Origin: Laetiporus sulphureus 93-53
Lineage: Eukaryota; Basidiomycota; Agaricomycetes; Polyporales; Laetiporaceae
Assembly (NCBI RefSeq): GCF_001632365.1
Contig: NW_024468595.1
Location: 77,698 to 96,864 of the forward strand
Reading direction: 5' to 3'
DNA length: 19,167 nt
Shown: in pieces, positions 11,501 through 19,167 of the stretch
Position numbering within the stretch: position 1 is the stretch's first letter
Layout: each line of letters starts with the position of its first letter
Program-made: the position numbers and the translations under genes
The notes under the pieces: generated by a model
What the model saw: the letters and a program-made list of their open reading frames with translations, nothing else
The model's database searches: none
What the model was told of the DNA's origin: nothing

Positions 11501-12835
11501 GGTTCGGATGCACGTTGCAGACTACCAACTGCGCACCTTCTAGCAAGCCCTATATCTCGTGGTACCAAGCGCAGAAACAGGCTCTAGCCGGCGCCATGAG
11601 AGTCGCGCCTGAAGGTACCCAGGCTGCCTGGTGCGCGTGCTCTTCTCATGTTCATCGTTCCCACGTCTCACCGGAGCACGCCAGGCCGGGCGACAACCAA
11701 TACCAGTGTGCTCAAGGCTATAGCTGCCCGAACCCGTCTCTGTCCATCGACCCTTACTTGCCAGCTGGCAACAGATACTTCGACCTCGGTGTGGGCGGGC
11801 CAGTGTCATTCAACTTCACGGCGACCAGCAACGTGTCCTGGCTGACGCTCTCGCCTACGGAGGGGTACATCTCGCCAGATGCGCCCGAGCAACGGGTCTT
11901 CGCCACTGTTGATTGGAGCCAGTTGTCGAGCACCGAGGCTGCGTTGATCACGTTTGAGGCCTATCCGCAGGGCCAGTCTGCCATGTCGCTGACGGCGACT
12001 TTGACGGCGAATTACACGGAGGTGCCGAGTGACTTTACAGGTATCACAGGTATCACTTTCGCGCACGGGAAGACACGCTGATGGCGTCGTCTAGGTTTCG
12101 TCGAGGGTGATGGCGGCGTTTCGATAGAAGCGGCACATGCTGCGAGGAACACGACGGTCGAGGGGATTATGTGGACCGAACTGCCAGGTTACGGTCGGAC
12201 GCTCTCAGGCGTGACTCCGTGGCCTCGCGGTGGCGATGAGCTCAACTTTACAGTTGGCACAGGCCCCAGCATGTGAGTATGACCCCATCTCTGCTGAGAA
12301 CCACTTATGCATCACATCGTCACTACCTGCAGCGAGTACGACTTCTTCACATTCAACACGTACAACGATACCGGTAGCATCATCGTCACGACGTACGTCT
12401 CGCCGTCGCTAAATTCGCTCGGGCCCGACCGGCCGCTCGCGCTCGGCGTGCAGGTTGACACGGACGAGCCACAGGTGAGCTACTTCGTGCCGAACGCGAC
12501 GCCGGGGAGCCTGCCTGCGCAGTGGGATGGTATGGACGGCTGGGCGGCGAACAATATCAATTCGTTCTCGATGAACTTCACGACAGAGCCGGGTGCGCAC
12601 ACCTTGACGGTGAGTGTGGTCTGTGGATCGTTCGCCGCTTCGGCAGCGGTTGTAACTTTTTTTTTTGTTTTCAGTTGTGGATGATCGAGCCGACTGTGGT
12701 TGTGCAGAAAATCGTTATCGGTAGGTTGCATGATACCGATCTGTAAAGGTCCGATGCTCATTGAGAGTCTGGTGAACAGACACCGGTGGTGTTCAGCCCA
12801 GTTATCTTGGCCCGCCCGAGAGCATACGCGTCTGA
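8591..12835 (+). CDS. Secreted GH115 xylan alpha-1,2-glucuronidase (1004 aa, 23 exons)
   Basis: GH115 enzymes are inverting and remove (4-O-methyl)-glucuronic acid from polymeric xylan. Seen: signal peptide (cleavage near VHA/IGQ), GVSPWYWWADVP, NYLWPAMW, YGIVMGTSHEEPMMR, GMRGDGDEPL (~335-344), YYHYDYVGDPMDYKW (~433-447), a linker/beta region (~700-819) and a C-terminal domain opening GFVEGDGGVSIEAAHA (~820). Many NxS/T sites. Exons, all in phase: 8591-9098, 9158-9176, 9231-9437, 9489-9532, 9588-9600, 9655-9890, 9947-9952, 10018-10140, 10196-10271, 10324-10396, 10458-10466, 10515-10547, 10610-10627, 10678-10982, 11040-11314, 11367-11373, 11428-11490, 11544-11630, 11685-12040, 12095-12272, 12333-12609, 12675-12720, 12780-12835. 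The intron at 10397-10457 is GC-AG. The ATG at 8591 has a strong GCCACC context. Length is typical of the family. Micro-exon borders are inferred from family motifs. Confidence 0.92.
9947..9952 (+). other. 6-nt micro-exon (GTGACG) of the GH115 gene
   Basis: These six bases sit between an acceptor AACAG at 9942-9946 and a donor GTATGC from 9953. The upstream intron (9891-9946) has a GCTAAT branch-like site. Including them turns MRGD-EPL into MRGDGDEPL, which restores the GDGDE motif expected in the family. Without them the frame is kept but two residues are missing. Confidence 0.7.
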
Positions 12836-13143
12836 ATGACCCAGTTTTGATGTTCCGATATCATGTAAGAGTAGCTGCGAAGCAATGTGCAGAAGTTTTC
12901 TTTCGTTTCCCGTAGTCGGAGGCTGACCAGTACGATGCACAATTGTCACAATCAATTGATCGTTAGGGGCAGAATTTTCGGTGGGCTGGCTGGAACGAGC
13001 TCCAAGCAGAGGAGCATCGTACTTAATTGTTGCGTGTGGTCACTGGAACACCGTTCAGTACGAACAAAGTGCGTTGCTAGAGCATACAACGTTGGTGGGC
13101 GAGGTATTACGATAAATTGTACTGTACATTTTGGGTCTCTGCT
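12836..13143. other. Convergent 3' flank of GH115 and FES1
   Basis: This 308-base gap separates the stop codons of two genes running toward each other, so it must hold both 3' UTRs and transcription end sites. No conserved frame or clear hairpin is seen. Overlapping 3' UTRs, hence antisense transcript pairs, are possible. Confidence 0.5.
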
Positions 13144-14579
13144 TTACTCAATCGCCTTCTTCAAGTGGCCAAGCTCATCCACAGTCAACCCCCATTTCTC
13201 CGCCAGCTTCGAATCACTCCCCGCCTTGCCGCCCTCCGTCTTCATGTGGCGGCGAAGGTCGCGCTTTTGCTCTTCCGAGAACTTTCCATTGCACGATGTG
13301 ACGTACGTGTGCAGCGACCTGTCCAGAGCATGGGATGAGTACGAAAAAAAAAGGTACACGATCGACGAAAATCGAGATCTGTGTCAGCAGTGAGCACACG
13401 CACCTGATCACCTTCTCGTCAAAGTCGGCGTCGCCTTCAGTCTCGCCGTCGGGGCCGTGGGGCGTAGGTGAGGCCATGGCCGAGATGAGCGCCTGCAGTA
13501 GCCCGTGCTCATCGAGAGCCTTGAGCGCTGCAGCAGATGTGGCGAAGGAGGAGGGGTCGGATTGCATCGCTGCGTGCGAGTTGGGATGGACGGGCTGCTG
13601 GTCGCTTTCCGAGGGTGCAGCGGACGCGTGCAGGGCCATGCTTGTGCCTGAGCTGGGAGGACCGGTTGACTCGGAGACGGAGGGTGGGAGAGGTGGGTGG
13701 GTGGGTCCTGGCCCTGGTGGGAGCGTGGGGACGATCAAGGTGTTCAGGAGGAAAGCGGTCTTGCGGCGGACTGCGATTTCGGAGTCTACAGATAGCGTTG
13801 GACTAGGTGGTCACTAACGAATCGACAGCACGCTGACTCACCTTCTAGACATGCCTTGAGCACCTTCCACCCGCCGGCCTCTTCAAACTGCTTGACGGCG
13901 GCAGCGTTGTGCTTCAGGAGTCCTGAGAGCGCGTAGACCGCCTTTGATCTCAGCTTGCCGGAACTTACGGAAGGGTCCAAGAAGGAAAGGAGGACTGGCA
14001 TGGGAGAGTGTGCTAGATACTGTGTTATGACACGAGCATAATCATCAGTAACAGTACGACGAAGGAATGGTATCGCGCAGTTGCAGACCTACCGACGTTT
14101 GTGCAGATGGGTTGTTCTGCACGGCGGTTCCAATGACCCATAGTGTCTGTATCTTGATACCTTCTGAGGTAGTCGGTGATGTCAGAAGCGCGTGCAGTTG
14201 CTCCCACATATTGAGCTTCTCAATATCTTCAAGTGCCCTTTAAGCTCGATTACAACATGGACAACACCTACACATACTTACTATTTGCATTGTCGATCAT
14301 CTCAACGAGCTTATTCGCAACGGCGTCAGTGCATTTTCAACCGGGCGCGGGGATAAAACTCACCATCTCGAAATCATCCAACGCCTGTATCCGCTCATCT
14401 TCATCCTTCGTCTCGTCCACGGCCACGGCCAGTGCTTCCTTCATCAGCTGAGAGTCGGGTTTTCCCAGGATCATATCGATGATCCCCGGATCGAGGTCTT
14501 GACGAGGCCGTGGGGGCGGGGGTTGTCCTCCATTAGGACCTGTGGAATGCTCGATACTCCAGCGCAAGAGATTCTCCAT
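13144..14579 (-). CDS. FES1: Hsp70 nucleotide exchange factor Fes1 (370 aa, 6 exons)
   Basis: Fes1, the HspBP1 homologue, releases ADP from cytosolic Hsp70 and so drives client release and quality control. Seen: the family start MENLLRWSIEHS, a DPGIIDMILG segment, LMKEALAVAVDE, DNANNIEKLNMWEQL (close to yeast Fes1), WVIGTAVQNNP, and armadillo-type helices with LRSKAVYALSGLLKHN and EDSEIAVRRKTAFLLNTL. A Pro/Ser/Thr-rich insert follows at ~206-270, then a helical tail ending LKKAIE. Exons, all in phase: 14579-14364, 14309-14282, 14226-14093, 14019-13842, 13785-13405, 13318-13144. The acceptor at 14227 is chosen because it gives DNANNIEKL. At 370 aa it is longer than yeast Fes1 (~290), mostly from the low-complexity insert. 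It is convergent with GH115. A heat-shock-element-like site lies ~160 bases upstream. Confidence 0.93.
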
Positions 14580-14737
14580 GATCGTGCGAGCCGCGAGGTC
14601 TTTGAGATATGTGGGTTACAAGGACCTGATATCGTGCGTTTGGTAGACTTCTGTGGAGAGGTGGGCGTACTTGTTGACTGTGAGTCGCTCAGCTCTGTGT
14701 AACTCGTAACTGCAGAGCCACAGAGAGAGAAGAGACT

Positions 14738-14751
14738 AGAAGATTCAGGAC
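14738..14751 (+). promoter_or_regulatory. Heat-shock-element-like site upstream of FES1
   Basis: AGAAGATTCAGGAC contains two inverted nGAAn units, GAA-nn-TTC at 14739-14746, then a partial third unit (GA at 14749-14750). It lies about 160 bases before the FES1 start codon. Fes1 is a heat-shock-induced Hsf1 target in yeast, so position and sequence fit. Two and a half units is a weak site and could be chance. Confidence 0.4.
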
Positions 14752-14940
14752 GACGCGAGATCTTAATCTGGCTCGATCACGATCGGGATCATGTTCGATG
14801 CCATCAGAGCTTAGTCAGCGATACGCGTCTGTGGCTGCAGTTTTGTGCCAGTCGACAAGTCTGCAAAGTCGCACCACTTCCGACACAACACAACTTGTTA
14901 CCTATATCAAAAAATTCCGTGGTGATCGGCCATGACTAAA

Positions 14941-15200
14941 CAGTCGTTAATTGTCGGGTCAATAGCGGCTTATATGCGTGGTTCGACTTGCAGAGGGGAG
15001 TTCCTCAGTCCTGTTACAACGGTCGCCATCAATAATGTAACAAATGCGGGACTGCTGGCGGTTCGCATGTTGAGGAACGGGATTCTGCATCTGATTACTG
15101 CTATGACAGCTACCTGAAAGAAATGGAAGGAGAGGTGATGGCCAAAGTGGAAAAGCTCAATAAATATGGCTGGGAAGACTCGTATGGGGTGAAGCAGTGA
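14941..15200 (+). pseudogene. Coding-like segment interrupted by one stop, unknown family
   Basis: One plus-strand frame is open from about 14941 to TGA at 15198-15200, except for a single TAA at 15033-15035. The residues around the stop, CYNGRH and CNKCGTAGGSH, have a C-x-x-C look like a small zinc finger. The last 36 residues before the end are charged and helical (YLKEMEGEVMAKVEKLNK, then YGWEDSYGVKQ), unlike random intergenic translation. Another frame carries a 61-aa ATG-started ORF (14932-15117) with no such features. The family is not recognised. It could be a decayed gene or transposon fragment, or two exons whose intron covers the stop. Confidence 0.35.
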
Positions 15201-15764
15201 ACTTCATTTGAATGTATCAAACATCCTGAACAGAGTATATGAAGTATTATAACAATCTTTTGGAATCGTTCTCCAATTCTCTAGCCCAATCAACGAAAAT
15301 TCCATGTAAGATCATATCTATATCCTGATGTTGCTATCAATCTAGCTCAACGAGAACTACTCCGAACGTTTAGCTTCAAAGGCCTTTTCACTGTCTTCCA
15401 TTGGGAATTTCTCCTATTTATCAGGCCGAAGCGATGGCTTACCTGTCCTTAAGTTGTGCTTTCTAAAGGACCGGCTGCGTCTTTCCACAACAAAAAGTTG
15501 TCATTCGGTACTCAACTCGATATCGCACCGTCGAATATCCATTATACCTCAGAAACACTGCTCTGTATGCGTGTCTCCAGACGGTGGCATAACAAACTGG
15601 GGAGCGGACGTATTATCTGCAGTGAAGAACACATTCTACAGCTTGTGCAGTTCAAGTCACCGTGTTGCGACGGGCGAAAATGCTCTGATGCTAATCGATT
15701 ACAATATCCTCCATCATTGTATGACTTTCCTATACCTCAGAGGACGCATAAACCTCATAATGGG

Positions 15765-15972
15765 CATAAACCCACCACTCTAAGTCGAAGATTCATCAAA
15801 GCTGATACAATCGCTGCATGCTCGAGATAATCAGCCGTGGCGCAGGCTCAAATCCAATTCACTGACCTGGATCTCTATTAGCAGCGCGTAGCGAAGCCCC
15901 GGAACTGTCCGATGCATCTGTGCTATCAAAAAGTGTACGAGCTTTCCTTGCTTCTGCGAGATTCAAGCGGAG
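15765..15972 (-). repeat. Tandem copy of the deaminase gene 3' end (unit 1, decayed)
   Basis: This block repeats 15974-16176 at roughly 80% identity judged by eye, with a period near 205-209 bases. Both units begin CAT(A/G)AACCCACCACTCT and end GCGGAGCC on the plus strand. Read on the minus strand it matches the last ~55 codons of the deaminase gene (LAEARK, DSTDASDSSG, ANRDPGQ), but the Trp codon after Gln is TGA here. It adjoins the gene directly and has no deaminase core, so it is a fragment duplication, not a second gene. Confidence 0.8.
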
Positions 15973-15973
15973 C

Positions 15974-16176
15974 CATGAACCCACCACTCTCAGCCTTAGA
16001 GAGTTTATTCAAAACTGATAACCACACTGCATGCTCGAGATAATCAGCCACGACGCAAGCTCAAATCCGATCCACTGACCTGAATCTCTATTAGCAGAGC
16101 GTAGAAAAGGCCCAGAACTGCCCGATGCATCCGTGCTGTCGGGAATTTTCTTTGCTTCTGCGAGACTCAAGCGGAG
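15974..16176 (-). repeat. Tandem repeat unit 2, overlapping the deaminase C-terminus
   Basis: This is the gene-resident member of the pair with 15765-15972. It covers the C-terminal codons, the TGA at 16009-16011 and a short 3' flank. An AATAAA on the minus strand (16009-16004) overlaps the stop codon. Both units keep the same donor-like GTCAGTG, a CTGAT branch-like site and a CATGCAG acceptor spaced to give a 53-nt intron. Confidence 0.8.
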
Positions 16177-17624
16177 CCTTTCCGTCAACTTCTTCACCAT
16201 AAGCTGTTCAACTTTCTCGTTCACCTCCTGGGACAATCCTTTCGGCCTAACCCAGCCCGGATAGAGCTTTCCATTTGTCCCTTTGAGCTCCCACCGTATT
16301 CCTTTTGGCACGACTTGACGATATGCCTCAAAGAAGAGGTAACATGGATAACAAGACAGCTTGGAGACGCCAATGTAGGGATGGGGTGGGAGACCAGCGG
16401 ATGTCGTGTGATACACAAGCAGGGTGCATTCACAGTGAGGGGTCTGGCGAGAGAGGTCCACGACTTGCGATGTTTCGGAGTATGACTCGCCTAACTGGGT
16501 CAGGAGACGCTCTCGTGAGCTGAATGGACGTGTTTCTTGTTCCTTTGATTTCAATTCCTCCTCCTCCTCTTCTTCACGCGGCGTCTCGAATTCACTTAGA
16601 CTTCCGATGAAAGTGCCGATATCTTCTTCCGAAAATGAAAAATGACGGGAAAGGGCAGCGTAAGGCTGCACTAGCACCACGTCAAGTTCTGCATGGAACA
16701 TAACCTTTCTGCGAGATGATGTCGCAGCACGGCAAAGAGTTTGAATATGGGTGTGGAGAGAGTAGATCTTCTCCATGAAACGTCTAAAGTCGAATATTTT
16801 TGAATTTGACGTCACATTTCTCTCTGGCAGTGTATCAGCGTTAGCTATCACTAGAACAGTCGCCAAGGTACTCACCTTGCTGCCGCTGCTCAAAATAGCC
16901 TGCCAATTTATCATGAGAATTCCATTCTCCCTCGTCGCTCGTGCCCAGTCACGTCGCACGTGCGCAAGAACGTCGACTATCTTAGGCACGGCCTCGGACG
17001 CAGGCAAATCGATAAGTTCGAATATTCGTTTCACGCTGACCAACAGCCTGAACAAAATGGTTTTGTTGCCCAATGAAATGTCTGTCTCTGGTAATCGGGC
17101 ATCCGATGCTATCGCATCGTTCATGGTGATAACGAACTCCTGCGCTTCACGTCGGCGCTTCGTGATGCGAGCTCTCAGCTTGGGGAAACAAGTAGTGTAG
17201 ACGTGGTCGAATGTCTGCCTCCACAAGTCCATGAGACCTGCATCCAACGCCTCGTCAGGAGCTTTCTGAACGGCTTCACCGGAGGTCTGAGGTTCATACC
17301 GGCTGATCGCCTGCAACTTTGTCCAAATCAACTTAAGATGGTCCGCCACACTCCGGTCCACGGCGCCGTTTTGCGCGACGTGTATAATGATATTGTGACC
17401 ACTCGCCTTCCAAATGACAGCTGGTACTTCTTTCTCGCGTCGCGTTACTATAGCAGCAATAGCATCTGCAATCTGTCGCTCGCTTTCCCGGCGTTGTTTT
17501 TCGGTTCTGGGCTAATGCGATGGAGTTTGGAGACGGAAGCTTCATACACTGACTGATTAAAGCCAGCGTATAAGTGGAGAACACATAGCAACTCTTCAGG
17601 CGTCGTCGGAGGCTGAGCAGTCAT
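16009..17624 (-). CDS. OTT_1508-like deaminase family protein (522 aa in the simplest model)
   Basis: This fungal family carries a cytidine-deaminase-fold domain; substrate is unknown, and nucleic-acid modification or genome-conflict roles have been proposed. Seen: a long helical N-terminal half, MFHAEL at ~293, a glutamate tract (~335-341), then the zinc site HCECTLLVY (H381, E383) and PYIGVSKLSCYPCYLFF (C409, C412), matching the H-x-E and C-x-x-C pattern. Exons: 17624-17554 and 17506-16009, joined by a 47-nt GTCAGT-donor intron that brings the MTAQPPTTPEELL start in phase. Two points are open. A 54-nt in-frame stretch at 16822-16875 has GTGAGT and GCTAAC signals and may be an intron. A 53-nt candidate intron at 16027-16079 would bypass the stop at 16009 and extend the protein to 15926 (532 aa). 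Confidence 0.75.
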
Positions 17625-17680
17625 GGCGGGAATGAACTATGTTGTGCCACAGCAGGTGACTCGGCGAGAGACGCTCCACT

Positions 17681-17750
17681 TCGTTAGCGCGCTTCTTGCG
17701 CTGCCTTTTCGGGAATAGCGGAGTTCGAAAAGGCAGATGCCCGCTAACGA
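17681..17750. repeat. Compound inverted repeat with three-arm fold potential
   Basis: A 9-bp outer stem pairs TCGTTAGCG (17681-17689) with CGCTAACGA (17742-17750). Inside it are a small GCGC-loop-GCGC hairpin (17689-17701, sharing a base or two with its neighbours) and a perfect 11-bp stem, CTGCCTTTTCG (17701-17711) with CGAAAAGGCAG (17726-17736). It lies about 57 bases upstream of the deaminase start codon, so it may be in its promoter or 5' UTR. It does not fit a tRNA because there is no proper T-arm. Confidence 0.6.
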
Positions 17751-19167
17751 TTGCGTGCCGTGTGGCTGAGCTGCGGTCTTTAGTTTTTTTTAGTTCGAGT
17801 ACCTTTCAAGTTTCGAGCAGTGCTTGTTGCAAGTGATTTCATGATGCTCAACTAAAGTTAAGACGCGGTGAGGATATCAATGTGGCTGCAACGGCACGCG
17901 AGATCCGCCAAGGCAGATCGACGGTGTTTGCCGTTGCGCTCAACGCCAGAAAAGCTAAACGCCAGAAAGGTTCCTCTCACCGACGAGAGGGTATCGATTC
18001 TGCTTCTTGTCTCTCTGTTACTTCCGCCAGGGCTGATCATGATGTGCTTGCAATGAGGTAAGCATGGTATCCAGTGTTCTTAGGGTGATGATTCTTTTAT
18101 ACCAATTTCTATGCCGAAAACACGATGTGGAACCTTATCAATCTAGTTTCAGCCTTGGCTGACCATTCTCTTCCTTCTCTTCCTGTACATGCGTGAACCT
18201 GACTATTCTTCGTCATCAGTGAAATTCACTTCCAGTTGATGTATGAAGGCATCTAGTTTACGGTGAGTGACGTTCCGCATGCAACACGCGATTTCTTGCT
18301 GTTTCGGATGAAATTTCTATTCGATGGGCGGACAGAACGCCTCCTCCCTATACCAAAGTCTCCTAGTGTACAAAAATGGAGATGGGCACGGTTGCTTGTT
18401 GAACGCATCGAGTTGCTGAACCCTCTTTTCTTACGAATCGTTTTCTCAACTTGTCCCATCTGACCAACAAGCTTTTAGATCCGGACTAGAACCCATCAAT
18501 TCGGGAGCTCAGGCGGGAGTGTAGTTACAACATCATGTATTACACACAAAGTCAGTGCGCACAGGCTGGGCACACGTTCCATCTATACATCTCCTCATTC
18601 TCGCAATGTCCGTCAAAAAAGACGTGAGCTCGCGACGTGTGACCGGTCTGCTGCTGACCCTCATGACCATCGGTTGCGACAGCTGCGTATCCTCATCAGA
18701 AACGGAAGATCTGACGACATACAGTAGCAATATTCAAAGCCATGATCTAGTGTGACAATCGCGATCGGTCGCGATCGATCACTCCTGACTCTCACCGCCA
18801 CTTGGCCATGGCGACTCGCGACATGCTGGACCGCCTGTCTGAAATGGCGTGCGTTCAATTCCGTGAGATAAGTCAAATTCGTCCGTGCGCACGCTCAAAG
18901 CATGGAGCTCTGGAGGCCTGAGCGCTGAGCGCTCGGCGATGTTGACCGTTGAACTCTAGAGCCTGAGGAGACGAGGATAATCAACGAAGATGGTTCGGAG
19001 TCTCGTCCGCTCTCAGATAATAAAAGATTATGAATTCCAACTGACAATCCAGAGCACAATCCAAAGTAACGTTACATTGCGAGAATACAAGACTGATCAT
19101 GTCCTCCACGGACTAACTGGGGTCATCATTCGCAGCAGCCATCATCAGACAATCGAATCATTAGCCC
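17751..19167. other. Upstream flank of the deaminase gene, no gene seen
   Basis: About 1.4 kb with only short open frames and no recognisable motif on either strand. Small features: AACGCCAGAAA occurs twice near 17940-17968, overlapping palindromic GATCGCGATC-like words lie at 18758-18780, and a GAGCGCT doublet is near 18920. It probably holds promoter sequence for the deaminase at its left edge. Confidence 0.5.

Larger units (their letters stand above)
14580..15764. other. Gap between FES1 and the deaminase 3' end
   Basis: About 1.2 kb with no intact gene. It carries the FES1 promoter at its left, a broken coding-like segment at 14941-15200, and AT-rich sequence from 15200 to 15764. Two overlapping plus-strand open frames around 15455-15830 lack recognisable motifs, and the second runs into the duplicated deaminase fragment, so I do not call them. 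Confidence 0.5.

Noticed and set aside
15454..15830. Two overlapping plus-strand open frames (109 and 124 aa)
   Set aside because: They overlap each other, lack motifs, and the longer one runs through the antisense of the duplicated deaminase fragment.
16009..17361. Deaminase protein starting at 17361
   Set aside because: The codon there is GTG, and the frame continues upstream with coding-like sequence that splices to an ATG at 17624.
17681..17750. tRNA gene
   Set aside because: The outer stem resembles an acceptor stem and GTTCGAA occurs inside, but on neither strand does a 5-bp T-arm precede the 3' acceptor strand.
1..19167. CRISPR array, prokaryotic operon or insertion sequence
   Set aside because: There are no spaced direct repeats, the genes are full of spliceosomal introns, and no transposase or long terminal repeat was recognised.

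Overview
The window looks like nuclear DNA of a filamentous basidiomycete, most likely a wood-decaying agaricomycete. The protein-coding genes are broken by many short introns (about 47-85 nt, GT-AG with two GC-AG cases). Intergenic gaps are short, and the gene content is a secreted GH115 xylan alpha-glucuronidase, an ankyrin-DHHC palmitoyltransferase, a Stealth-family sugar-phosphate transferase, the Hsp70 exchange factor Fes1 and an OTT_1508-like deaminase. I derived all splice models by hand from reading frame, splice consensus and remembered family motifs. No search was run.

Layout. 1-775: downstream flank, no firm gene. 776-3319 (-): ten-exon Stealth protein, 679 aa. 3320-3732: divergent promoter with a CACGTG box. 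3733-6397 (+): ten-exon Akr1-type palmitoyltransferase, 731 aa. 6398-8590: long gap with a possible homeodomain relic near 7387-7523. 8591-12835 (+): 23-exon GH115 enzyme, 1004 aa, with exons as small as 6 nt. 12836-13143: convergent 3' flank. 13144-14579 (-): six-exon FES1, 370 aa, with a heat-shock-element-like site upstream. 14580-15764: gap holding a coding-like segment broken by one stop. 15765-16176: a diverged tandem duplication of the last part of the next gene. 16009-17624 (-): deaminase-like gene, 522 aa, with an uncertain 3' end. 17681-17750: compound inverted repeat just upstream of that gene. 17751-19167: nothing convincing.

The genes do not form a pathway or an obvious cluster. 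Stealth and Akr1 may share a bidirectional promoter and both probably act at Golgi or endosomal membranes. GH115 is secreted and works on glucuronoxylan. Fes1 is cytosolic. The deaminase belongs to a poorly characterised fungal family. The most interesting points are the micro-exon architecture of GH115, where 6-19 nt exons carry conserved motifs, the tandem copy of the deaminase 3' end with conserved splice-like signals in both units, and the three-arm fold potential upstream of the deaminase. I found no clearly new multi-gene system.
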